64,000 nt of DNA. It comes from Gordius sp. MW1. Taxonomy: Eukaryota; Nematomorpha; Gordioida; Gordea; Gordiidae. The notes below the pieces were generated by a model that was given only the letters and a program-made list of their open reading frames with translations, was not told the DNA's origin and did not search any database. The DNA is taken from the NCBI GenBank assembly GCA_964036665.1, contig OZ038533.1, positions 14,479,075-14,543,074 of the forward strand, read 5' to 3'. Positions 1 to 11,880 of this stretch are shown here, piece after piece (within the stretch, counting starts at the first letter, position 1; each line of letters starts with the position of its first letter). The position numbers were made by a program, and so were the translations under genes.

Positions 1-229
1 TTTATAAATTTTTGTTACCCAACTATGCCCATTGTCGTTAACATCGCACTTTTCAATATATAAAATTAACACCTTTAAGTATTTTAAACTATTACAAATC
101 TATTTAATTATGAATAAGTATGCCTTTTCCTATATTTTTTTGTATCATAAACGATTGACCCTAAATTTTTCATAAATGTTATATTAATTTATGGACTAAG
201 CCAAAGCACGCTGGGTCGGGCACAGCTAG
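1..229 (+). mobile_element. Helitron 3' end (partial)
   Basis: The segment ends in GGGCACAGCTAG followed by T, the CTAG|T terminus expected of a Helitron. The related end CCGGGTCAGCTAG|T occurs three more times in the window (50787, 48220, and 31605 on the minus strand), and GGCACAGCTAG recurs on the minus strand at 55425. The 5' end lies outside the window. No coding sequence is visible in this piece. Confidence 0.6.
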
Positions 230-304
230 TGGTCTAATAAAACCACCTTCCCAATGTAGAGAGACGGGTGAACAGAAATATAAAATGTTTATTCTAATCC
301 AATA

Positions 305-634
305 CAGTCAAAACCGTTTAATTGCAAAGCCTTGGGCCTGAAAAAAAAATTCGCGATTAACCGATATTTCGCGATTAAACGATGGAAATAAAAGTACATG
401 TACATTATATTAAATATTCATTTCTTATGCTTCGCAATAAAACGATATTTTATATAATTATCTGGTTGATTTAAGGACTCGAAAATGTTTGTGAACATCC
501 GATATTGTACTATTAAGCGATTTGTCAATAAACAATGTTTTTGTTAATATTATCGTTTAAAAAAAAATGGAGGTTAACTTCGCGATTAAAAGATTTTCGC
601 GATAATCCGATTTGTGATTAAAATGTTTCGACTG
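305..634. mobile_element. MITE with pogo/Tigger-like inverted ends
   Basis: The left end reads CAGTCAAAACCGTTTAAT and the right end, reversed, reads CAGTCGAAACATTTTAATCA. Both ends are flanked by TA, the target site of Tc1/mariner and pogo elements. Repeated 'cgcgattaa' motifs lie inside both ends. No transposase is present in the 330 bp, so it is non-autonomous. Assignment to pogo/Tigger rests on the CAGTnnAACC-type terminus and TA duplication, not on a database match. Confidence 0.6.
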
Positions 635-636
635 TA

Positions 637-1508
637 GTCAGTTTTAATAAAAATTTAAATCTTTTTTAAATGTGGGAAATCGGTGGTATTGTTTTTCCTA
701 GCCTAAACGCTCTAGCATGCAGGATTTTAGGACAGGTAGGTCGTTTATAAAAGCTTGCCCGTCATTCAAAATCTTAAGAAACAATTATATCGCGTCAATC
801 GTTTGTCAAAAATTATAAGAATTATATTTTAAATTATATACTTTTCAAATTTATTAATGTTCGGGTCAAGCTATATTTAACCCCCGGCCTGACTTTAAGT
901 TTCTTTATAATCAAGACCTTTTGTCTTTTAATTAAAATTTTTTTGTAATCCTGGCAAGGCGCCAAAAAGATAGTTTTGCAGGTCTCAAAGAGCAGTGCAG
1001 AAATCAGCATATAGACTACTTGATGTAAAATCTTCAGTTGTTTAAAAACAATTAATAAAGTTGGACACTAATAAAATTACTGGGTCCTATAAGAAACAAT
1101 GTTATGTGTATTTTTTGATATTTTGCCAGCTCTCGAGCTTAATCTATATTTATAGTATAAAGGTTTCAGCGTAAGTTACTTTATTTTCTCAAAAAAATTA
1201 GGCTAATTTAAATACAAGATCATTTATTTATGATAATTTAATAAAATTAAGCTATGTTTAAGAATGAAAGGGATAATTATTTACATACTTAGGGACATTA
1301 TGTTGAAGAATAATTATATTCCAAAAATTTAACTAACATAAAGCAAAGATAAATTGCAATTATTATCACAACATTTTGGCAACTGTACTAGGATCATTTC
1401 AAATCCAGGAGACCATGCACAATTTATACCGTGGTGCCAGCTTTTAAATCTATAGGTCCCGGGTAGCTAAATAAGTGCATAATACAGAATAAACAATTAA
1501 GGTAGAGT
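637..1508. other. AT-rich intergenic DNA
   Basis: I see no exon, RNA gene or bounded transposon here. The sequence is low-complexity A+T with scattered short direct repeats. Confidence 0.5.
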
Positions 1509-1516
1509 CTAGCAAT

Positions 1517-1702
1517 CATGGGCGTACCCAGGTTTTGAATTAAGGGGGGGGGGGCAAAACGTTTACGAGTTCATTTAGAGGGGGGCCAAACATAAATTTT
1601 TTTAATTTTTTAATGTTTTTGCATTGAAATTTTTTTTCGTAAATTAGGGGAGGGGGCAGCCGCCCCCCCCCTGCCCCCCCCCCCCCCCTGGGTACGCCCA
1701 TG
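1517..1702. mobile_element. MITE, CATGGGCGTA family (hAT-type, 8-bp TSD)
   Basis: A 186 bp element starts CATGGGCGTACCCAGG and ends with its inverse. It is flanked by a perfect 8-bp target duplication CTAGCAAT (1509-1516 and 1703-1710), which fits hAT-superfamily mobilisation. Inner G-runs and C-runs lie beside the two ends. Relatives occur at 10623, 11960, 16512, 33525 and 42589, with truncated copies at 14512 and 55350. No coding capacity. Confidence 0.75.
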
Positions 1703-1710
1703 CTAGCAAT

Positions 1711-2821
1711 TAATAAAATTTAAATTTTATTTGAGTAAAATATTTTTGGCATACCTATAAGGAATCCGTACTAATTAAATAAGGAACGCGATTAGTTTAA
1801 TAAGTCTTGTTACATAGCTCCGAGTTAATATTTAGTGAGCCGATGGAGTAAATTCTCATACTGTATATTTGCGAGTGAGGGTGTTAAATACAAAAAATGT
1901 TTTGAGAAATCCAATCAAACTTAAAGCTTAGTTTATTTGATAAAGGATGCTATAACTTTACAAAGGTTGCGTGTAACAAGGATTAAAGATACGGATAGAT
2001 AATATAGGCTAGGTTGGTGTCAGAAAAGAACAGGCAATCATAATATAGCTAATAGCTATATTGATAATAAATTTTATAAATTTTTTCTAATATACCTCCT
2101 CCTGATTTGGGCCTAAAATTGTGACATTTGGAGGCCCGACGCTCCCTTCACATACTGCTATTTCAAGGCAATTGTTTAATTTAATGACCTTATTTAGTAT
2201 AAACAATGCATTGCTAAATTGATTATGCATATCGCTACCCTTCTGTTAAGCCTTCGCCTATTCTTCTTTTGAAAAAAATCTTTTAAACTTTAACGGCGTT
2301 TTAAATTCTAAATAAAAATACTAATCACCCTAATTTTTTCAAAAATTTCGTCATTACACTTTTATTTTTTATTATAGAACAAAATCTTTAAATCTCAGGT
2401 AATAATCTACACGACCGGCTCAAATTCCTTCTCCACTCGAGTATTTTCGGGACAAAAAATAAATAGGTCGACTCTACGTTCTTTTGAAAGTGTTTTCAAA
2501 ATACGTAATAATATTGCTCATAGTAGCCTGTACTGCTTCTAAGCAGTATATTATGGGCGTAAAAACCTGTGCTAGTTATTAAGCTAGGCTTACACAATTC
2601 CAAATTATTTTAAATCAAGAATTGGTAAATGTTAAAACTTTAATAGATCCCGAGCCCAACTTTAACCTTCGTTAGAAATTTTAAGACTTTGTAGCATAAT
2701 AAAAGGCGAATTAAAGGGGGGGGGGCAGCTGCTCTATTTGCCCTGAGTTATACCCTGGTCTAACCATATAAATGTCCTAAAATATGGATAACTAAAATAA
2801 AGCGGATTTTTGATCATATTA
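1711..2821. other. AT-rich intergenic DNA
   Basis: No supported gene. A poly-G run near 2717-2725 resembles the inner part of the CATGGGCGTA MITEs but lacks their ends. The open frame over 2734-2928 on the minus strand overlaps this and the start of the next MITE and has no protein-like features. Confidence 0.45.
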
Positions 2822-2830
2822 ACCTTTTGC

Positions 2831-3077
2831 GGTGCCCCGTCAACTTGCCGAAAACCATTTTGCCGAATTGAATGTCCCAATGTTAAAAATTGTCCCCCAA
2901 TTATAAAATGTCCCCAACAAAAAAGCATTTAATCATGATTTAGGTATTTTTTATGATAAAATTGATAATTATTTTAAAAGGTACTAATTTAGTGCCTTTT
3001 TTATGATAATGGAAAGATTTTCGTTAATGTCTTAGGGTGAATTCGGCAAGATTGTTTTCGGCGAGTTGAAAGTCACC
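2831..3077. mobile_element. Mutator-like MITE (9-bp TSD)
   Basis: The ends are GGTGCCCCGTCAACTTGCC and, reversed from the right, GGTGGTGACTTTCAACTCGCC; inside both follows GAAAACnATnTTGCCGAATT. The flanks ACCTTTTGC (2822-2830) and ACCTCTTAC (3078-3086) match at 7 of 9 positions, fitting a decayed 9-bp target duplication as in Mutator-like elements. A closer relative with a perfect 9-bp duplication lies at 9754-9913. Non-coding. Confidence 0.6.
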
Positions 3078-3109
3078 ACCTCTTACTACTTTTACGCCAA
3101 AAATTTCAA

Positions 3110-3132
3110 ATGTATGTATGTATGTATGTATG
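3110..3132. repeat. (ATGT)n microsatellite at LINE 3' end
   Basis: About five copies of ATGT directly abut the 3' end of the minus-strand LINE that follows. A similar (TATG)n run abuts the LINE copy at 14550, suggesting that this LINE family ends in this microsatellite. Confidence 0.7.
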
Positions 3133-3835
3133 ATTGCCGCGAAGACGCCCAAGAGCTTAGTAAGTGCAATCTAAGGTTGGGCCCCTTCTCACGCCAAATG
3201 GCGCATAAGGCCACGTTGGTGACAACGTGTGTAATGTACCTGTAACAAATTTGATTAATATGCAGTGTAATTATGGCATGGTTATATGTAATACCCTAAT
3301 CCATAAGAATTAAAGAGAACATTCTGGGAGAGCGATTATTACGAATGAGATGTACGCGCCCTTGTAGTTGAAAGACAAGATAGTTGGTTTTTTGAGAACT
3401 CTATCCATAATTTCCTATCTTGCATTATTGTCAACATTGAATCCCAGTCCTGACCCAATAGTTGGATTTCACGAAAAGTCTTATGAAGCCAACTGCCGTT
3501 GCACTTCAAGCCTCTTAGTGAAGGAGGACACCAGAACAGGGAAGACAGGCAATAGTTTGTTCCCTTCCTCCGGGCCTGATGCGCTAAAAAATTCCACTTC
3601 CTTGTTAACATAATATTTTTAACTGGAGGGATCTTGCAACGCATCCACAGATTTTCGTTTGTTATCGTTGCCGGATAAAAGATTCGACATACAATTCGTA
3701 GCATTTTGTTTATGTTAATTTGGAGTTTTTTTATGCCGGGAGCACGCAACGACCAAGATTCACACCCATAAAGAAGTGTTGGTAGAATCATAACTTTAAA
3801 AATCCTCAGGCGGGTGTTAAGGACCAGTTGGCGCG
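3133..3835 (-). pseudogene. 5'-truncated LINE (copy A), RT C-terminal part
   Basis: The minus strand encodes the C-terminal tail of a LINE polyprotein, with the motif LLYGCESWSL, then NENLWMRCKIPP and TRKWNFLAHQ, followed by a 3' UTR near-identical to that of the copy at 20109-23201. The endonuclease and RT catalytic core are missing, as expected of 5' truncation during target-primed reverse transcription. The truncation point is about 20 bp from the UBR7 start codon on the other strand, so this insertion forms the immediate upstream flank of that gene. Confidence 0.8.
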
Positions 3836-3854
3836 AGCGCCAGAAAAATTTCAA

Positions 3855-6800
3855 ATGAGTGATGAATCAGACGAAGAAATTGTGACGGCAATTGACATAT
3901 TGGAACAGGAGAAAATAATTGAAGAAGAAGCAAGTGCCCTCTTTGGAGATTTTGATAACAATATTTGTACATATGAGAGGGTAATTCAGATTTTAATATT
4001 TATAAATAGTTATTTTTTAACTTAATATTTCTAAAGGAATATTTAAAAAGACAACCATTATATTCTTGTTTGACATGTAAATCCTTGTCAGGTCAGTCCG
4101 CTGGAATATGTTTGGCCTGCTCTTTGAACTGTCATGAAGGTCACAATTTAGTGGAATTATATACTAAAAGGTTATTATTTTCCTTAATAATTTTAACCTA
4201 GTTATCAGATTATTTAGATGTGACTGTGGGAATAAGAAATTTAAGGATAACAATTGTGTTTTGAATAATGATAAGGAGGATTATAATTGCAATAATAATT
4301 ATAATCAAAATTTTGACGGTCTCTATTGTACTTGTAAAAGACCTTATCCAGATGAAGATCTGGAAGTAATATATAAGTTATACACAACATAAATATTTTG
4401 TATAAGGATGCAGAAGAAGAAATGATACAATGTGTAATATGTGAAGATTGGTATCACATGAATCATTTAGGTGTATCCCCAATTAATATACCCGACTCAA
4501 AATCATTTTCAGAACTTATCTGTACAAAATGTGCTAATAATTACCCACATCTATTTACTTACAATCACTACGGTATACTTTATTTGAAAATATTACAAGT
4601 ATATAAGTTCAAGATATTAAAGGAAGTGCACCAAATTCATTGGGATTAGACACTCTAGAATCTTTATCATGCTTTTACCAAAGACTTATACAACTTTCTG
4701 AATGTCCTAAAACTGAAAGCACGCCTATCAATCCAACTGATGATAAATTAGAGAGCCCAACAGCAATTGCAACCTTAACTAGGGGTCCTTTATTTTGGCC
4801 TAGTGAAAAATGGCGTGAGCTCCTATGTCTATGTGAAGAATGCATGGTTAGATTATTGTATAAATATGTATGTATATATATATAGTTATTAAGTTAAAAC
4901 TTGTTTGTAATGTTGATTATTAAAAAAATTAATAAAAGGATTGTAAACATACTAATATCAACAACTATTATTTTATTATAACTAATTTGGTTAATTAAAT
5001 TTTTTTAAATTAAAATTAAATCAGTTTAACACTTTGTTTTATATATTATAGCTATAAAATAATGGAAATTATCTATAGGGAGAGTTCATAATAAAATTCT
5101 TTCCATAAATACTATAATGTATATATTAAATTATAAGAAAAGCTCCCAATATAAAGACATCTATCAACTCAGAACTTTAAACAAACTTATATGTTATAAC
5201 AATATTAATCCGTAAAAAGTCTTCATGACCTGATTTATATGGATGTGTCTTAATTTTTAGAGGATGTATAAAGACCATAAGATTGAATTCCTACTTGATC
5301 CTCAAGATTCTCTGGTATATTTCACCAAAAAAAGATTATCAACAACTGATGGTGGCGCAGTGAATGCGAATGAAGATTCTAACTCTTGCGAATCACAGTA
5401 TGAGAAAGGATTAGCAGCATTCTCAACTTTGAATAAGGTTGCCCAAAACGAAATGTTGCATCAATTCAATTCGATGAAAGAAAATTTTAAAGATTATTTG
5501 AAGGATTTCGTAACAACTGGCAAAGTATTAATCTTTTTTATACTCAGGATTACAGTCTTTTTTTGTTTATCATTGTAAGTTTTAGTTTATTTTGTCCATT
5601 TTTTCCAATATTTTGCCCTCGACTAATTTTTAGTTGGAATGTTGTTTACACTAATATTTTATAGCTATTTAGGGTCAATAATACTTTTTAAGTTATGGAC
5701 ATGCACTCAGAGGTTAATAATAAGACTAAACCCTGTTTTAATATTGTATATTGTGTCTCAAATGTAAAGTTGGATATTAGTTATAAAAAATACCAAATAG
5801 GTTGTTTTTAACCTAATTTCTTTGCAGTGTATAATGTATATTTGCTTAAAATTGCTTTATATGGTTACATATTCAAAGTATTGTTATCTATTTAACTTAA
5901 AGAAAAAGATAAGTTATCCATAAAAATCATTTACGTTATAGCCAGGCAATGAACGTTGTCTAAAATTATATTTATAGAAATCAATAACAAATTGTTATTT
6001 GACCCCTTTTAAAAATTGTATGATATAAAATAATGTTTTTCGAAGTTTTTGATGAGACACTAAATACTAGCTTCATAGATCTCTCGAGTAGAAAGATACT
6101 TATTATCATAAATTTGATAATTTTTTAAAAACTCTGGTTAAACGATGAAAAAGCATGCTATGTGTGGCTGACGTATTTACAGGATATTTAGATAAATTCG
6201 ATTTTATAAATAGCTAATAAAATGGGCCGTTTTGGCTATTAAAGAAGTATTATTAATTGCCCCTCAGACACCAGTGTTTATTGAAACTTTAATCTTGTGT
6301 TTGGTAACAAAGACTTTCCTCAGTTCTTTCATGACCTTTTTTGCTCAATATCCTTATAGTCGTTTATGAATGAGAAAGTTTAATTTGATCAAGTTTTAAA
6401 GTTTTTACGGTTTGAGAGTTTGATTATTATTAAGCCTTGTTTTGTGGTACACGTTCATTTCATTGTCCATCTTTTTGGAATGCAGTTTCATATTGCTTAC
6501 CTATAGAGCTGCTAAGGAACTAGTTCCTAAAACTAGTTCCTTTTCTTCAGTAAAATAACTGTGACCAGTTACTTTTACTTCAGGGTAACTGTAACTGTAG
6601 TTAGTTACATTATTTCAGTAACTGTTTAACTAAAGTTACAGTTACTTTTTATAAAATTAAATCTTTTGAGATTAAATACTAAAATTACACGTCTTGTTTG
6701 TGTTCATCACTTTAAATTTAATTTTCCTTCGCCGATCAAATTTAAATTCCGAATAGATAATCCATCCCATCAGTAAATTACTAATATTATATAAAATATA

Positions 6801-9800
6801 TTTTAGTACATTGTATTATCTGCAAAGTTTAAACCCAAAAATTGACAAATTCAAAATTTTGGTTTAAAGAAGATTATATATTATTTATTTGCAGGTAATA
6901 AAATGTAATATTTTGTAATTATTTCCGCCATTTAAAATAACATTTCTCCTCTCAATTGTTTTGTAACAATAGTCCTTTTTATATATGTGCAAAACAGATT
7001 TTTATTAATTTAGAATATTATATAATTTTTACCCAACCTCTAAATTTAAATTTTGATCACTAGGCCATTTAATAAATTAACTATAATACATTATGAAGGT
7101 TATTAAAATAATAATTCACATTTATTATTTTAGCTTAAATTTGCATTTATATCTGTAAAAATTTTAGATATAATATTATTTATTAGCAGGTAAAACTTTA
7201 GCTAAAAATTTAATGTAAGGTTTGGTATAGAATTTTGGCCCTTCAAAAATAATGTTATGAATAATAATTGATTATTTTCCTTTGATTGTTTGATAAATAA
7301 TAGCTTTTCTTATAAAAGTTATCAAATACTATTTTTTAATGATCTAGCCTTTATTATTTATTTTGACTAAAAATTTAAAAGAAAACTCCTTAGGCCTTTT
7401 TTAATAATTATTTTTCTTTAAAGAAAAAAGAAACCAATAAGTTTATATTTCTATGCAACCTGTGAAGCCCTAAATTAAATTACATATCAGCTTCTTTAAA
7501 TACCATTGCAAATTTATGGAAGCGGATTAAAGTAACTATTTAAACTGATGATTAATTTTCAAAGAGTACATCCCCATAAATATAAGAAATCAAAGATAAT
7601 AAGTCTACAGGGAGTCAGCGAACCAAACTGACTCCCACTTCTACCTGTAGTAAAGTTACAGTGGATAATGCCTTGTTATCCTTCAATCCAAGTTTTAAAA
7701 CAAGTTGGTCGTGGATTCGTCTTGAAAAAATAAGGGAATTAAAATAGGCACTTTAAAATACATTTATTCATTGATCCCCAACCAGGAGGAAAGACAGGAC
7801 TAGGTGAACCTAATGCGTTGAATATTTTTAATCTTTTAAAGTCGGAAAGTATTCAAGAGTGCATTCACACTTTGATCAATCCGAATAATAATGAAAATAA
7901 TTATTTTCCTAAATTGAAGAAACTCTTTTATAAATTCAATGTCCCACTACCATCTAGCGCCCCCCCCCCCGTCGAGCGTCTTTTTGGTCTTGGTAAATTA
8001 ATTTTCAATGAAGACCAGCTTATAGATCACAATATAGAAAATAATGTTTTTTTTAGAATCGAATGGTCATTCATTACCTTTTAATATTTATACAAATGTT
8101 TATATTAATGATATTAAAGAATATCGTTTTTTTTTTCAGAGTAACTTTTGGTGTAACTAGTTCCATCAGGTAAGTAACTGGAACTGCAATCAGTTACATT
8201 TGAAAAAATATAACTGTAATTAGTTACATTTTTGTGAAAGTAACTGTAACGTAACTAGTTACTGAGGTAAAGTAACTGTAACAGCTCTACCTACCAATAT
8301 ATTATAAAATTAGCGATAAAAATGGTATAAAATTTTTAAATAAGATTTACTTCGTGGATGCCTTACAAACAAAATACTCTGGCAAACTAAAATAATTCTT
8401 CCTTGATATTGTTGAAGTCCAAATATGACAACTTTTTATTGCCACATTTCATCTAAAAATACACTTGTTACTAGTGTCGTAAAAAGGGCTGGGTTTTGCG
8501 CCTACCTTTGGTTTTAGTCGACTAAAAATACACAGACTAAAGGTTTTTAGCACTATTGGGTACATAGTAAATTATCCTTTAATTAAGTTGCGAGGAGATT
8601 TTTATCTCACTCTACTTTAACTAAACACAGAACACACACTTTCCCTTCTAATATCTCCCCTTAACTATAATAAAGGAATGGCCATTAATTAAATTTTAAA
8701 TCATGTATTAGAGACAAATTTGCTGACTATTACAATTAGTTTAAATTAACATTATTTCGCATTTTTTTAATTACCGAGTTTGTAAAAAAATATCCTAAAT
8801 GGTTTTGATTTTTCAAATGTATATATAAAAGCTACTAATTGCTAAGGACGTTATTGAATCCAATATAATTTTGGCTCATTGAACTTTAATATATTTTAGC
8901 ATAATCATATTATGTGGAACTTTAATTTAATAATCCATACAAAGATTAATTTACACTTAAATTAATCAAAAAAATTAAAATATATTACTTATAAATATAC
9001 TGGTGTTATTTGAAAAAACTGAGTTTAGATGATTATAAATTAAGGTTTAGGCTATAGATATTTATCCATCTCAAAATGCGATTGCCCTGGTCCATAGCTT
9101 TGGAAGCTTAAAATATTTTAAAGGTTTGGAAAGGCCCTTATGCCACCCCAAGATTTTGCCATCACCAATTAACAGTTCTTTTAATTTTTAAAATAAATTT
9201 TTTTTTCTAGTGATATCCCTAAGAATAGTGTTGTAAAAACGGCTGGGTTTTGTTTGGTTGACCTTTGCTTTTAATCGACTAAACATAAATAGTCCAAAAC
9301 CTTTGGTCTATTTATAGGTATCGTTTCAATTGACAAAAGTTCATTTGTAAAAATCTCTAAATCTCTAAACTCCCGTTCTTTAAAAAAATCGCTTCTGTGC
9401 AAAATCTAACATAGTCAAAATCTAATATAGACAATAATTGCTTATGCGCATGCTAGTTTAATAACTTTTTTATGTTTTTAACTCCACAAAATCTAATACA
9501 GGCAATAATTGCTTATGCGCATGCGCAGTTATAAGTGTGACTTAAAACCCTCTGCCTTTGGTAAGTTTTCTAATATTATTATCATTTATTTTGTAAATTT
9601 CACTTCTGTGCAAAATGTATATAGGCAAAATGTAATATAGGCAAGGGTTAGGGTTAGATTTAGATATAGGGTTAGATTTAGATATTTAGAGATTTTTACA
9701 AATGAACTTTTGTCAATTGAACCAGATTCCTATTTATACGACTAAAATAAACAGATGCCCTATCAACTCGCCGAAAACAATCTCGCCGAAAAATAATGTC

Positions 9801-10145
9801 CCCCAGCTAAATAAAGGTCCCCAAGCTTATTAACCCTAACCCATCAACCAATCACAAATTTGGGGGCATTTTTTAGCTGGGGGACATTATTTTCGGCGAG
9901 TTGACGGGCCACCAAATAAACAGACCAAAAAACCTTTGTTTATGTTTAGTGGACTAAAACCAGAGGTCAAACCCAGCCGTTTAACAACGCTATTAACTAA
10001 TAATAGAAACGTATATTCTTTTGGCATGTGAAAAAAAAATATTGTTTTGATGCAGGTTGTGAAAAAGGATGATATTCTCAAATTTTTTGAAAGGGAAGCC
10101 AAAAGGCCAAAGATTGATTCAACCGTTCCTTCTACGTGCAGATAA
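3855..10145 (+). CDS. UBR7: UBR7-like E3 ubiquitin ligase (UBR box + PHD), 7 coding exons
   Basis: Spliced gene; exons 3855-3980, 4037-4170, 4209-4365, 4407-4572, 4623-4846, 5261-5524 and 10056-10145. All joins are GT-AG and in phase, giving 386 residues (human UBR7 has 425). A UBR-box zinc finger spans about residues 43-115 (CLACSLNCHEGHNLVELYTKR, then RCDCGNKKF). A PHD finger spans about 122-187 (YCTCKRPYPDED, MIQCVICEDWYHMNHLG). The conserved WPSEKWRELLCLCEECM region and an acidic coiled C-terminal part follow. The last exon (VVKKDDILKFFERE then TAA) lies 4.5 kb downstream and matches the family's C-terminus. Four introns are 38-56 nt, one 414 nt, one 4531 nt and full of transposons. AATAAA lies at 10231. 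UBR7 is a probable ubiquitin ligase linked to histone H2B. The start ATG was chosen because SDESDEE aligns with the acidic family N-terminus. Confidence 0.92.
6504..8289 (+). mobile_element. Decayed hAT transposon in UBR7 intron 6
   Basis: The ends are TAGAGCTG and its inverse CAGCTCTA, with clusters of the motif 'taactagtta' and relatives inside both ends, as hAT subterminal repeats usually are. The flanks cttaccta and cctaccaa match at 6 of 8 positions (decayed 8-bp duplication). Near the 3' end, 7818-8084 encodes a hAT C-terminal dimerisation remnant (KLFYKFNVPLPSS, then PVERLFGLGKLIF). The rest of the transposase is eroded. Confidence 0.75.
8290..9227. other. Intronic DNA with a solo MITE end
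   Basis: Part of UBR7 intron 6. Around 8475-8570 lies one arm (GTCGTAAAAAGGGCTGGGTTTTG) of the same element type that is bounded at 9228-9992; its partner arm is absent, so this is a remnant. Otherwise AT-rich with nothing recognisable. Confidence 0.5.
9228..9992. mobile_element. Inverted-repeat DNA element hosting a nested MITE
   Basis: The left end TAGTGTTGTAAAAACGGCTG pairs with the right end (TAGCGTTGTTAAACGGCTG when reversed). Further inner arms pair at about 9327-9365 with 9676-9720 (ATTGACAAAAGTTCATTTG). A smaller Mutator-like MITE (9754-9913) has inserted into the right half. No coding sequence; no clear target duplication was found. Confidence 0.6.
9754..9913. mobile_element. Mutator-like MITE, perfect 9-bp TSD
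   Basis: A 160 bp near-palindromic element ending in a form of GRTGsCCyrTCAACTCGCC and flanked by the perfect 9-bp repeat AAATAAACA (9745-9753 and 9914-9922). The 9-bp duplication and long inverted ends fit Mutator-like elements. It shares its ends with the element at 2831-3077. Confidence 0.75.
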
Positions 10146-10230
10146 TCCTGTAATAATCTTGAACTTCCATCATTAATATGAATGTTAATTTATATTTGTA
10201 TATTATATTATGTACGCTTTGAAAGTTTTT

Positions 10231-10236
10231 AATAAA
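10231..10236 (+). other. UBR7 polyadenylation signal
   Basis: AATAAA 86 bp after the UBR7 stop codon; a likely poly(A) signal on the coding strand. Confidence 0.6.
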
Positions 10237-10622
10237 AATGTTAAAGTAGTTCTTTTACGGGCTAGTGCGCAAAGAAAAAAAGACTTAACTGTGGTATGAT
10301 GATAACTATTGCTTCTAATTTATTGGTTTGCTTTTGGTTGTCCATCTGTCCAACTTGTAATATTTCAATAATTGCTTTGGAACTTACACGACTTTTTATA
10401 GCCGTGGACTTATGCTTCTGTAAGACTTTTATTTTGCTTTCGCAAATAGACTAGCTTATGACTGCTGGCTGGCTCTAATTTTTTGACCCCGCCCGAGCCC
10501 ATTATTGTTTACAGGCCTGACTGATTACCTTTATACATATTTGTGTTTGCTGATCTTTATTTAATAGTTGGCTTCTCAACAAAAATTTTAACTTTTATTT
10601 TGAGAAATGATTGAAATAGCAA

Positions 10623-10788
10623 CATGGGCGTAGCCAAGATAAGGCAGACAGGGGAGGCTGCCCCCCTCTAAATCCAAAAGTTTGGTGAAATTGATAAAAA
10701 TCATGGCTAAAATTTCAAAAAATGAACATTTTTCCACTCTCAATTAATTGCCCCCCCCCTCACTCTTAATCCAATGGCTATGCCCATG
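10623..10788. mobile_element. MITE, CATGGGCGTA family
   Basis: Starts CATGGGCGTAGCCAAG and ends with the inverse (GGCTATGCCCATG). The flanks aatagcaa and aatggcaa match at 7 of 8 positions. Inner C-runs are as in the copy at 1517. Confidence 0.7.
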
Positions 10789-10796
10789 AATGGCAA

Positions 10797-11880
10797 TGTC
10801 TTTTAATGCTTGCTATGATATTTTGCTTTAGTAAAAAATGAATTTATATTAGATATGTTATTTAAAAAAAGATCTTTTCCCCCCATAAAATCACTTATTA
10901 AATGTATCACGGGACTTTTAAAATTATTAATTAAGATAATCATTTCCTTCTATAGTAAATTAACTAAATAACTTTTTCCTAATTTAATTTTAATAATTAT
11001 AAAAACTTTAATAAAACTAAATTTTGGTAAACATTTTTATTAAAAAAAATGAGACTCCTAATATAATTTTAAAAAAAATTATAATTGAACTATTTTCATG
11101 CAAAAGACACAGGCATCAAATATGTTTGCATTAAAATGAGTTCTCACAAGTGCGTTTTCCAATTTCTGTACATTTCTCTTTTCCTGCACTTTTTTTCAGC
11201 ATCTTTGCATGAAGATGAGTGTCCCATATTAAGCATTATCAAAACATATATTAATTACCTAATAAGCAAAAATTTTATAACTTATTCTTGCAGTTTTTAC
11301 AAAAAAACAAAATCAATTTTCTTACCCATATTGTCATACATAAATAAGAACCTTTTCCATACTTGCTTTTTCCTTAAGGTTTCCGTTTACTTTAAAAAAT
11401 TCTTTTCAAATATTTTCATCTATTAGAAGTAGATTTCCTTTTTGCTCAATACTCAATTGTTAATGTATTAAAATTTAGAGGGCCCTCTGATACTATTAAG
11501 CCCTTCATGGTAGGAAGAGTGGGTGTTTCAGTTTCTATGTGTTTAACAGATTTATTATTTTAAATAGAATGAAAGACTATACTTAGATAACTACTTCTCA
11601 ACCTACTTTAGCCCCCCCCCCCCCCCGGAATTTTAAGCCTCAAAATAAAGGGGCCGAGCTTCAGGCAGCCCAAACAGGTCTCTAGTCACACACGAGTGTT
11701 AAAACTTTAAATCATTGGCATTTCAACTAAATCGCACTTAAGGTTCATTTAAACATAAATTATGTAATTAAACTTTAAGTAAAAATTATGGATTTATGTA
11801 ACGCCAAGTAAATGCTTGAAAACATAAAAGCAAGCCCAAATATACTATTAAAACTGTGGGTTTGAAAAATTATCCCTCAT
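10797..11880. other. AT-rich intergenic DNA
   Basis: No gene supported. A 113-codon open frame at 11085-11426 is rich in Phe, Ile, Lys and Ser, as expected of random A+T DNA. A C-run lies near 11612-11626. Confidence 0.5.

Noticed and set aside
11085-11426. 113-codon plus-strand frame
   Set aside because: Composition (Phe, Ile, Lys, Tyr) is as expected of AT-rich non-coding DNA; no domain, no splice or poly(A) support.
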